DNA of 64,000 nucleotides from Methylophaga sp. (lineage in GTDB: Bacteria; Pseudomonadota; Gammaproteobacteria; Nitrosococcales; Methylophagaceae): contig NZSL01000013.1 in assembly GCA_002696735.1 (NCBI GenBank), positions 211,633 through 275,632 on the forward strand, read 5' to 3'. The position numbers and the translations under genes were made by a program. Shown in pieces: positions 19,179 through 26,774 of this stretch (position 1 is the stretch's first letter; each line of letters opens with the position of its first letter). A model generated the notes under the pieces. That model worked only from the letters and a program-made list of their open reading frames with translations. It did not search any database and was not told the origin of the DNA.

Positions 19179-21227
19179 TTACCAGGACATCGACAGTGTG
19201 ACGTAAGCATTTCGGCCTACTCCCGGTATGCGATCACCAATGGCAATATCCGGATTGACTACCCGGTTATAGCCCCCCAAATGATCGTCATATCGACGAT
19301 CAAAAACATTATTCACCCCAGCATAAACAGTAAGTTGCTGGGTAAACCGGTATTCGCCGGTGAGATTAATTAAACTGTAACCACTGGTTTTAGCTTCCTC
19401 ATTTTCTGCTGACACTTTTGATTGGGCGGCGACATTGACCAGTTCCACCCCAAGCTGCCAATCAAGTTCAACGTAGCTGAGCTGTGTGCGGGCCGTTAAT
19501 GGTGCAATACGATAGAGGTTATCGCTGGTATCACGGCGTTCACCACGAACATAGCTTATTGTTCCATCCAGCTGCAAGTGATCATTCAAGGCGGCAAACC
19601 AACTGGTATCCACACCATAAAGCTGAGCATCCACGTTGCTGAACTGCAATGGTGTGCTATCACCCATCATGGTGCTGGCGGCAATCGCCAGCGGATCGGT
19701 GGCAGCGACACCTTGAATATAATCATTGATATGGTGGTAAAAAATTCGTGGTGACAACGCAAAATCGGGCTGATGCCAGTCCAGCCCCAGTTCAAATTGA
19801 TAAGCTGTTTCTGGATCCAGATTAATATCACCCAGATAATTGTTGCCATCTGCCAGACCCGATGTGGATTGAAACGGTCCCCACAAATAACGTTCTTGAT
19901 AACTAGGCGCACGCTGTTTGCGGGCCACACCCATTTGTAAATCCAGATCACTGGATAATTTACGGGTCAGGTTAAATGCCAGATCCACAAGATGTTCAGT
20001 CTGGTCACGATCCGCATCATTAAAGCGTTGCTGTAAGGCCAGCATGGCGCCCATTGGGCCATTCGCTGTCACAGCATCAGCATCCATATCGACCAGGCTG
20101 TAACGCACACCGGTCTGCATAAGCCAGGCATCATTCAACTGACCATCCCACTCGGCAAAAAGGCTATAGCGATCGCGCTCTATATTATTGAAATTCTCGA
20201 CCAGAAAAGCCGGGTTATTGGGGTTAAAGATAGTGGCATTATGCGTAGCATTATCGGCATCAAAACCAAACATCCAGTCATCTTGCTGATAATGCAATTG
20301 ATAGCCGTGGGAGATTACATCGGCATAGGTTTGCCTGTATTGCATCGGACTGACCGGCGCCTGTCGCAGACTGAAGTTATTCATCAGATGATCGGCATCC
20401 TGATAATTCAACCGGGCGGAGACGAGACCACCATTGGTTAATTGCTGACTGATTTCGGCTTTATAACGCTCACCGCGGGCAAACAGAATGTCCATTGGCA
20501 ATGCAGGCGTCCCGGTGTTGCCAGTATCATGGTGTTCTGCATCCAATGACATTTCCAATTCATCCGTTTGATAGCCATAGCCCAGAGCAAAACTGTCACG
20601 TTCATGTTGACTGGGTAGAATCTTACCGCCATCAAAGCGTTGATCATCGCCTTTGTCGCGGGTTAAGCCTAATTGAAGACGATGATTCTGGTTTACCAAT
20701 CCACCCAGAAAACCTAATTGGTAACTATCATTATTGTGCGCATAGCCCGAAGTCGCCTGACCATGAAATTCAACTTCATCACTGTTGGTAAAACTAATCT
20801 GTTTTTTACTGGCCTGAATGGTGCTGCCAATGGTTTCAATACCGGAGCTTACCGGCGCAATCCCACGGTACAAAGTGAGATTGTCGAGTTGTGATGCAGC
20901 AATATAGCTGAGTGGCGAATCCATACTGTTTGGCCCCGCCTGACTAATGCGTACGCCATCAACCAGCGTATTTACCCGGTCACCAAATAAACCACGATAT
21001 TGTGCGATACTGGTCAGCGGTCCATTGCGATTTACGTTGGCCCCCGGCAGTTTCTTCAGCCATTCAGCACTGTCACTACTGGCCTCAGCATGAGCAGGTA
21101 ATTCCAAAGGAGTGCCTTCTCCGGCAGTACCTTGAACCGACATTTCCGGTAAGCTGAAATGCTCTGCCATCGCTGGCTGATTTAACGCCAGCAATAACGA
21201 TGAGACTAAAATTGTTTTTTTGAACAT
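19179..21227 (-). CDS. TonB-dependent outer-membrane receptor, possibly metal (copper-type)
   Basis: Outer-membrane beta-barrel transporter energised by TonB. The 682 residues start at ATG 21225-21227 after GGAGAGG. The signal peptide ends near AMA (residue 21). The plug domain contains YRGLFGDRVNTLVDGVRI, SPLSYIAASQLDNLTLYRG and a terminal barrel strand ending in aromatic YVTLSMSW. The GPNSMDSPLSYI region resembles the OprC/NosA copper-receptor group, but substrate cannot be read from sequence. Co-directional with the cytochrome c gene and divergent from a TauE/SafE protein with a histidine-rich tail. Copper or lanthanide acquisition for methanol oxidation is an attractive but unproven role. 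Confidence 0.85.
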   Translation of the reverse strand: MFKKTILVSSLLLALNQPAMAEHFSLPEMSVQGTAGEGTPLELPAHAEASSDSAEWLKKLPGANVNRNGPLTSIAQYRGLFGDRVNTLVDGVRISQAGPNSMDSPLSYIAASQLDNLTLYRGIAPVSSGIETIGSTIQASKKQISFTNSDEVEFHGQATSGYAHNNDSYQLGFLGGLVNQNHRLQLGLTRDKGDDQRFDGGKILPSQHERDSFALGYGYQTDELEMSLDAEHHDTGNTGTPALPMDILFARGERYKAEISQQLTNGGLVSARLNYQDADHLMNNFSLRQAPVSPMQYRQTYADVISHGYQLHYQQDDWMFGFDADNATHNATIFNPNNPAFLVENFNNIERDRYSLFAEWDGQLNDAWLMQTGVRYSLVDMDADAVTANGPMGAMLALQQRFNDADRDQTEHLVDLAFNLTRKLSSDLDLQMGVARKQRAPSYQERYLWGPFQSTSGLADGNNYLGDINLDPETAYQFELGLDWHQPDFALSPRIFYHHINDYIQGVAATDPLAIAASTMMGDSTPLQFSNVDAQLYGVDTSWFAALNDHLQLDGTISYVRGERRDTSDNLYRIAPLTARTQLSYVELDWQLGVELVNVAAQSKVSAENEEAKTSGYSLINLTGEYRFTQQLTVYAGVNNVFDRRYDDHLGGYNRVVNPDIAIGDRIPGVGRNAYVTLSMSW

Positions 21228-21372
21228 AATCCTCTCCAAGCTGTTTAAAACTATTTTAGAAAAGGCTAATGGATGGGAAATGGGTTATTTGCAGAATCAC
21301 TATGGCAAATCACACAATTATTACAGGGTTAAAATGTTAATCTGTCCGCAAGATGATTTTCAGGCCATATAA

Positions 21373-22125
21373 ATGGATGCGCTCACAACTTCTTTAGTTA
21401 CTGCTTTTCTGCTGGGCTTGTTCAGTTCGGCGCATTGCATTGCCATGTGTGGTTCGGTGATTGGCGCATTAACATTGACCTTGCCCGCCCATATTCGCGA
21501 GCAGCCACGCAAAATGCTGCCATTTGTTTTGAACTATAATATCGGTCGTATCCTGAGTTATTCCATTGCGGGTGGACTGGTCGGTCTACTTGCCTCTCCT
21601 CTGGCGCAAATCAATGGTTTGCCCTTTTTACGTTATCTGTCGGTTTTGGTGATGATTGGCATGGGCCTGTATCTGGCTGGCTGGTTTCCCAAATTTGCCC
21701 ATGCGGAGAAAATCGGCGCGCCCATCTGGCGCAAGCTGCAACCCATTGGTCAGAAACTGTTACCTGTTCGCAGTCTGAAACAAGCCTTTTTATTAGGTGC
21801 GGTTTGGGGCTGGTTGCCGTGTGGTCTGGTTTACGCCGGGCTTGCCGTTGCTGCCACTACGGGTGATGTTGTGTATGCCGCATCAGTGATGCTGGCGTTT
21901 GGATTAGGTACTTTACCGGCGGTGATGGGGGCAGGTATGTTTGCTGGCATGCTGGCGTCATTGGCGCGTAATCAACTGTTTCGCAAACTGGCCGGTGCCA
22001 TGATTATTCTGATGGCGCTATTGGTTTTACTCTGGCCACAGGGCGAACATCATCATGGGACGATGGAGTTGAATCCGGTCACTGATTCAGTAACAGATGA
22101 TTCGTCTGACGGACATCAGCATTAA
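21373..22125 (+). CDS. TauE/SafE-like (DsbD-core-like) membrane protein with His-rich tail
   Basis: The 250 residues contain about six transmembrane helices. The first has SSAHCIAMCGSVIGAL, a CxxxCG motif seen in small membrane proteins linked to cytochrome oxidase copper supply and annotated as sulfite exporter TauE/SafE family. A second conserved segment is WGWLPCGLVYAGLA. The C-terminus is histidine-rich (EHHHGT, DGHQH), suggesting metal binding. Divergent from the TonB receptor across 145 bp, and 15 bp upstream of an AAA+ regulator. Copper handling is the favoured role; exact substrate unknown. Confidence 0.75.
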   Translation: MDALTTSLVTAFLLGLFSSAHCIAMCGSVIGALTLTLPAHIREQPRKMLPFVLNYNIGRILSYSIAGGLVGLLASPLAQINGLPFLRYLSVLVMIGMGLYLAGWFPKFAHAEKIGAPIWRKLQPIGQKLLPVRSLKQAFLLGAVWGWLPCGLVYAGLAVAATTGDVVYAASVMLAFGLGTLPAVMGAGMFAGMLASLARNQLFRKLAGAMIILMALLVLLWPQGEHHHGTMELNPVTDSVTDDSSDGHQH

Positions 22126-22140
22126 GGTGAGCATGCCCAC

Positions 22141-23079
22141 ATGACGACAGAAATGATCGGCCACTCTCCGCAAATCACGCATATTCAGCGTGTATTGCCA
22201 ATGATTGCATTAAGTGATGCCAGCGTATTGATATGTGGTGCGACCGGAACCGGTAAAGAGCTGGTCGCACAACGATTGCACCAGTTAAGTCGCCGTGCTG
22301 ATAAACCGATGGTTACTATTAATTGTGCCGCATTACCGGTGCACGATGCCGAAGTGGATTTATTTGGCCGGGCCAATGCGGATGGTGAGGTGATAGAACC
22401 GGGGCGCTTATTGGCGGCGCAGGGCAGTTCAGTGTTTCTCGATGAAGTTGATGCTTTGCCATTAACGGTGCAGGCAAAAGTACTGCGATTTCTCGAAGCT
22501 GGTGAATGCCAGCTGGCCGGCAGTCATAAGCTGCATCTTATTGATGCACGTATTCTGGCCGCAACCAGTGTGGATTTACCTGCCGAAGTCAAAGCCGGGC
22601 GGTTCCGCGCAGATCTCTATTATCGTCTGCAGGTTGTGCCGCTGGAATTACCACCGTTGAATCATCGCAGTGAAGATATTCCATTGTTATTAACCCATTT
22701 CGCCAAACAATTTGCGGGCAACAATGCACCGTTGCGGTTTTCCAAAGAAGTGATTCAACAATTGCAGCGATATAATTGGCCCGGTAATGTGCGTGAATTA
22801 TCGAACTTCTGCCAGCGCCTCAGTTTGTTACAACCGGGAAGCATGCTGCAACTCACCGATTTGCCCCCGGAAATGCTGCAAAATTCCGCCGTCACGCCTC
22901 AGCAGTTCTCTATTCCACCAACCGGAATTGATTTGGCACAAATTGAACTTGATTTGATTGAACAGGCATTGGAAATGGCCGCTGGTAACCGCTCCAAAGC
23001 CGCAAGACTATTAGGCATTACACGCGATACCTTGCTATATCGCATGCAAAAATATGGCCTCTCAGACGACGCAAAATAA
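22141..23079 (+). CDS. NtrC-type AAA+ regulator lacking a receiver domain and the GAFTGA loop
   Basis: The 312 residues comprise an AAA+ domain and a C-terminal Fis-type helix-turn-helix (NRSKAARLLGITRDTLLYRMQ). Walker A is GATGTGKE (33-40), Walker B is VFLDEVD (98-104), and the sensor/arginine-finger segment RFRADLYYRL is intact. Where sigma-54 activators carry GAFTGA after LFG, this protein reads GRANADGEVIEPG (76-88), so the sigma-54-contacting loop is missing. It may act without sigma-54, as TyrR-like proteins do. The input domain is absent. It is 15 bp after the TauE/SafE gene, which it may regulate. Confidence 0.85.
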   Translation: MTTEMIGHSPQITHIQRVLPMIALSDASVLICGATGTGKELVAQRLHQLSRRADKPMVTINCAALPVHDAEVDLFGRANADGEVIEPGRLLAAQGSSVFLDEVDALPLTVQAKVLRFLEAGECQLAGSHKLHLIDARILAATSVDLPAEVKAGRFRADLYYRLQVVPLELPPLNHRSEDIPLLLTHFAKQFAGNNAPLRFSKEVIQQLQRYNWPGNVRELSNFCQRLSLLQPGSMLQLTDLPPEMLQNSAVTPQQFSIPPTGIDLAQIELDLIEQALEMAAGNRSKAARLLGITRDTLLYRMQKYGLSDDAK

Positions 23080-23197
23080 ACTTTAGAGGTTGAATGTTTT
23101 TAAAAAGGGTTTTGATCCGACAAACTAACCCGCAGTCAGTGCGAAAAAAGCGCTTATGGTTTACAGTAGCGGCACGGCAATAAACGAGTAATCAAGC

Positions 23198-24031
23198 ATG
23201 AAACAATATCTCGATTTACTTCGCGATGTGATGGAAAACGGAACTGACAAAGGTGACCGAACCGGTACCGGAACCCGCTCAGTATTTGGTCGGCAGGTGC
23301 GTTATGATTTGGCGGAAGGTTTTCCGTTACTGACCACAAAAAAACTGCATATTCGCAGCATTCTGCACGAACTTCTGTGGTTTCTCAGTGGCGAAACCAA
23401 TATTCGTTATCTCAAAGAGAACGGCGTCTCGATTTGGGATGAATGGGCCACTCCAGAGGGTGAACTTGGGCCAGTATATGGCGCACAATGGCGTAACTGG
23501 CAAGGTGCTGATGGTAAAACCTATGATCAGATTCTGGCATTAGTCGAGGGGCTGAAAAGTAACCCCGATAGCCGTCGGCATATTATCAACGGCTGGAATG
23601 TCGCCCTGTTACCGGACGAAAAACAAAAGCCCTGGGAAAATGCCGCAGCAGGCCGAATGGCGTTGCCACCATGCCATGTTCTTTACCAGTTTTATGTCGC
23701 CAACGGCAAACTCAGCGCGTCGCTGTATATCCGCTCCAACGATTTGTTTCTTGGCAATCCCTATAACACGGCTTCATTAGCCTTTCTAACGCATATGCTG
23801 GCTCAGCAATGCGATCTGGATGTCGGCGAAATTGTGCTGAGTATTGGCGATGCACATATCTACAGCAATCACTTCGATCAGGTTGAAACGCAGTTACAAA
23901 GGACTCCCGGCCCATTGCCAAAGCTGAAAATTCATCGAAAACCTGCCTCTATTCTGGATTACCGTTTTGAGGATTTTGAAATAGTTGATTATGTGGCTCA
24001 GCCCCATATTAAAGCGCCCATAGCGGTCTGA
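23198..24031 (+). CDS. thyA: Thymidylate synthase
   Basis: Methylates dUMP to dTMP using methylenetetrahydrofolate. The 277 residues include [12 protein letters not shown] (phosphate-binding Arg), [12 protein letters not shown], the catalytic cysteine at residue 159 ([10 protein letters not shown]), [17 protein letters not shown] and the C-terminal IKAPIAV. A short insertion around residues 133-148 makes it slightly longer than E. coli ThyA (264), a common variant. The next gene begins 1 bp after the stop. Confidence 0.97.
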   Translation: MKQYLDLLRDVMENGTDKGDRTGTGTRSVFGRQVRYDLAEGFPLLTTKKLHIRSILHELLWFLSGETNIRYLKENGVSIWDEWATPEGELGPVYGAQWRNWQGADGKTYDQILALVEGLKSNPDSRRHIINGWNVALLPDEKQKPWENAAAGRMALPPCHVLYQFYVANGKLSASLYIRSNDLFLGNPYNTASLAFLTHMLAQQCDLDVGEIVLSIGDAHIYSNHFDQVETQLQRTPGPLPKLKIHRKPASILDYRFEDFEIVDYVAQPHIKAPIAV

Positions 24032-24032
24032 G

Positions 24033-24464
24033 ATGGAAAAACTGACAAAACCACTCTATATCGTCTGGCAGGATGCGTTTCAGCAAGGCGAGCCGATCAT
24101 TGATGAACAGCATCGTGGAGCGGTGGCGATAATCAATTCACTGCATTATTTTATTCAGCAGGGCTATGGGTTGCGAGATCTGATGCCTACCGTCAATGTA
24201 TTGAAAAGCTATCTGAATTTTCATTTCAAAACTGAAGAAGGTATTTTGCACGCCTTGGAAAGCCCTCTGCTGAAGCAATATCGGCTGGATGAAGCAAAAA
24301 TAATGGATGAGTTTGATATTCAATGCCGTCTGGGCTTGAGAGATAACGAACCGCAGATATTGCTGCTATTTCTCAAAGACTGGTGGCAGAACCATCTGAA
24401 GCTTCATAAAAAAATCACGCCATTTTTACAGAAATGGGAAGGTGATTACTGTCGTACAAGCTGA
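24033..24464 (+). CDS. Hemerythrin-like protein with an incomplete ligand set
   Basis: The 143 residues follow the bacteriohemerythrin pattern: IIDEQHRG (His27), FHFKTEEG (His64, Glu68) and WWQNHLKLH (His121). Aligning the third helix, the two usual histidines (HxxxH) fall on Tyr83 and Glu87, and the aspartate five residues after His121 is Lys126. Four of seven canonical di-iron ligands remain. The protein may bind metal differently, bind none, or use His125. It starts immediately after thyA, so expression is probably coupled; no functional link is evident. Confidence 0.75.
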   Translation: MEKLTKPLYIVWQDAFQQGEPIIDEQHRGAVAIINSLHYFIQQGYGLRDLMPTVNVLKSYLNFHFKTEEGILHALESPLLKQYRLDEAKIMDEFDIQCRLGLRDNEPQILLLFLKDWWQNHLKLHKKITPFLQKWEGDYCRTS

Positions 24465-24549
24465 TTTAGTACACTTTAACGTAGTTAATATTAATTTAAG
24501 TAAACAAGCTTAAGCTACGGGTAAATTGATAAATGTAAGGAACATAATA

Positions 24550-25284
24550 ATGGCACAATCAACCTTAAAAGCTTATCCGGTATGGGATGGAGGCGTTCGT
24601 TTATTTCACTGGATAAATGTGCTGGCGATTCTGGGATTACTGGCAATTGGTTTAGTGTTGATGTTCAGTAAGGATTTGGGCGTTACTGATGATGGCAAAA
24701 TCCTACTTAAAGCCACTCATATCTGGGTGGGTTATGTGTTTGTGATCAACTTACTGGCCCGATTTGTCTGGGCTTTTTTGGGTAACCGTTTCGCCCGTTG
24801 GAAAGCCTTTTTACCGTTTGGCAAAGTGTATAAAGCGCAATTCCAGGCTTATATGAAAGGTCGTAAAATTGGACAAAATGTGCATTTTCTCGGGCACAAT
24901 CCATTAGGTCGCTGGAGCATTTTAGTGATGTTTCTGTTGATGATAGGCCAAGGCATCACCGGCCTGATGTTAGCAAGTACTGACTTATACATGGCCCCAT
25001 TTGGTTCTCAAATGAAAGCCTGGGTCGCGGAGGATGAAGCGGCTATCGCGATTGTTCAGCCCTATGAAAAACAGGGTGTCGACCCCATCGCCTACCAGGA
25101 AATGCGCGATTTTCGGAAACCTTTTCGCACGCTGCATACCTATCTGTTTTATCTATTGATGTTGTCGATCGTGATTCATATCGCCGCGGTTATCGTGGAA
25201 GAAAAACGCAGACGTAATGGCCTGACCTCAGCGATGATTACCGGTGAGAAAGTCTTTAAAGAAAAACCCTTTGATGCGGATTAA
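24550..25284 (+). CDS. Cytochrome b561-family di-haem membrane protein
   Basis: Inner-membrane b-type cytochrome of 244 residues with four main helices. Likely haem-ligand histidines are in VRLFHWINVLA, KATHIWVGYVF, FRTLHTYLFYLL and IVIHIAAVI. The pattern matches the Ni-Fe-hydrogenase-type cytochrome b / cytochrome b561 family, which passes electrons between quinones and periplasmic carriers. ATG at 24550 follows AAGGAAC; an earlier ATA-initiated extension at 24526 is not supported. It converges with the PepSY gene, with 8 bp between stops. The redox partner is unknown. Confidence 0.88.
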   Translation: MAQSTLKAYPVWDGGVRLFHWINVLAILGLLAIGLVLMFSKDLGVTDDGKILLKATHIWVGYVFVINLLARFVWAFLGNRFARWKAFLPFGKVYKAQFQAYMKGRKIGQNVHFLGHNPLGRWSILVMFLLMIGQGITGLMLASTDLYMAPFGSQMKAWVAEDEAAIAIVQPYEKQGVDPIAYQEMRDFRKPFRTLHTYLFYLLMLSIVIHIAAVIVEEKRRRNGLTSAMITGEKVFKEKPFDAD

Positions 25285-25292
25285 CTAAATCG

Positions 25293-26429
25293 TTAAGCCT
25301 TATGGCGACTGTTCACCAGTCGCCGGGCCCGGCGCTTTTGTGACCAACGGATCAAACCGGTCACAAATAATATCAGCGGTAAAAGGCCAGCAATAAACAC
25401 CAGAATCCGGCCGGTCATGCCAAACACTTCACCGTTATGCAATGGATGTAACCAGTGCATTAATACATCGCCACCAGTGTCTTTTTTAGTATCACGAAGC
25501 CCTAAAATCTCTCCACTAATTGGATCAATCCACACCTGAGTTCGTGGAAAACGTCGACTGGGTTCTCCTTCTTGGTAAAACGCAATGCGCCAGGCTTTTT
25601 GGTTATTCAAACCCGGTGTTTCAACCCAACGTAATTCCGCGTCAGGAAACCGGTTTTTGGCAATCTCAACAGCCTGATCCGCCGTAATTAGATCTGCACT
25701 TTCGCCATGGTCTAAGGCAATCTTCGGTGCACTGGTTAACTGTGAAAAAGGCTTCACCAATATGGCCGTCTCATCAGGTAAGGCGAGTGCTGCACCGGTC
25801 AGACTTAAAATCAGCAAAAATACTAACCCATAACTACCCGACAACACATGCAGATCGTAATTGAGTCGAGCTTTGCCAGAGCGAAGCTGCGGTTTTAATG
25901 CGTGTTTCAAGCCAACCCAACCCGGCCACCAAAGCCAAATCCCCGAAATAAACGAGATCAAAGAAATCAGCCCGATAATGCCGATAATGATTTTGCCGGG
26001 TTTTTCCAGCAGCAGACTGTAATGCAAATCGTAAATCCAGGTCATTGCATAATCCCCCCACAAACGGGAGCTGGTGACTTCCAATGTGACGGGATCCACG
26101 GTCAGCATTAACGGCGCAAAGTTTTTTCCATTGGACTCAACTGGTGTGTAATAACGCGCCATAATTGGCCAGTCTGTATGCATTGGCTGTTCAATACGCC
26201 ACGGATCGGTTCGAGTGGGATGTGCCTGTTGCAGAGCATCCAAAATTTCCTGTTGGGCCGGCATTTCGTAAGGAACGCTGGTGGGTTCCATTTGCGAATT
26301 GAAGATTTGATCGATGTCCAGATAAAACACCAGAATACTGCCAGTCAACCCCAGTAATACCAGCACAGCACCGATACTTAAACCGAGATATAAATGAATG
26401 CTCAGCCAGAGTCGGCGGGCGTTTTTCAT
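25293..26429 (-). CDS. PepSY-associated transmembrane protein (iron-siderophore reductase type)
   Basis: The 378 residues have an N-terminal helix (SIHLYLGLSIGAVLVLLGLT), a periplasmic PepSY segment, a central double helix (IIIGIIGLISLISFISGIWLWWPGW), a second PepSY segment (VEIAKNRFPDAELRW) and a C-terminal helix. Conserved histidines such as LHYSL, LHVLSG and MHWLHPLHNGE are typical of PepSY_TM proteins. Members beside siderophore receptors (FoxB/PiuB-like) help reduce imported ferric siderophores. It lies downstream of a siderophore-type TonB receptor on the same strand, but the 269-bp repeat element separates them. Confidence 0.88.
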   Translation of the reverse strand: MKNARRLWLSIHLYLGLSIGAVLVLLGLTGSILVFYLDIDQIFNSQMEPTSVPYEMPAQQEILDALQQAHPTRTDPWRIEQPMHTDWPIMARYYTPVESNGKNFAPLMLTVDPVTLEVTSSRLWGDYAMTWIYDLHYSLLLEKPGKIIIGIIGLISLISFISGIWLWWPGWVGLKHALKPQLRSGKARLNYDLHVLSGSYGLVFLLILSLTGAALALPDETAILVKPFSQLTSAPKIALDHGESADLITADQAVEIAKNRFPDAELRWVETPGLNNQKAWRIAFYQEGEPSRRFPRTQVWIDPISGEILGLRDTKKDTGGDVLMHWLHPLHNGEVFGMTGRILVFIAGLLPLILFVTGLIRWSQKRRARRLVNSRHKA

Positions 26430-26505
26430 GGTGGGCTTTTATCCGAATGACGTAGCTGATTCGCTGCCGAATATCGACAGCGAATCAACGAAAAAAGTTA
26501 TGGGC

Positions 26506-26774
26506 TAGGGCTTGTTGATCTTTCATCTCCGCCTCTGTTGTGAGCTGAAAAAGTGTCAATCAAGGCACGAGGAGCGCCTTTTAGTTATTCTAAATAAGTG
26601 ACGAGCAACGCAGAGTGGCACTTTTTCAGTCACAACCCGAAGGGCTGGGACTATTTTTGCGGCCGCCTGCGTTGTCAATCACTTATGTAGGATGGCTACA
26701 CTGCGTGATTTCCGCCTTGTCGGACACAAAAATAGTCGCCAGCAGTGGTGGATATGAAAGATCAACAAGCCCTA
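26506..26774. repeat. 269-bp palindromic repeat element (MITE-like or structured RNA)
   Basis: Bounded by perfect 21-bp inverted repeats: TAGGGCTTGTTGATCTTTCA plus T at 26506-26526 and its complement at 26754-26774. Inside are further inverted pairs: TTGTGAGCTGAAAAAGTG (26538-26555) with CACTTTTTCAGTCACAA (26619-26635); ATAAGTGA and CAACGCAG (26594-26613) with CTGCGTTG and TCACTTAT (26667-26686); GACTATTTTTG (26649-26659) with CAAAAATAGTC (26727-26737). There is no open reading frame of note. Its right end covers the stop codon of the TonB receptor gene. It fills nearly the whole 342-bp gap between the PepSY and TonB genes. Confidence 0.88.
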
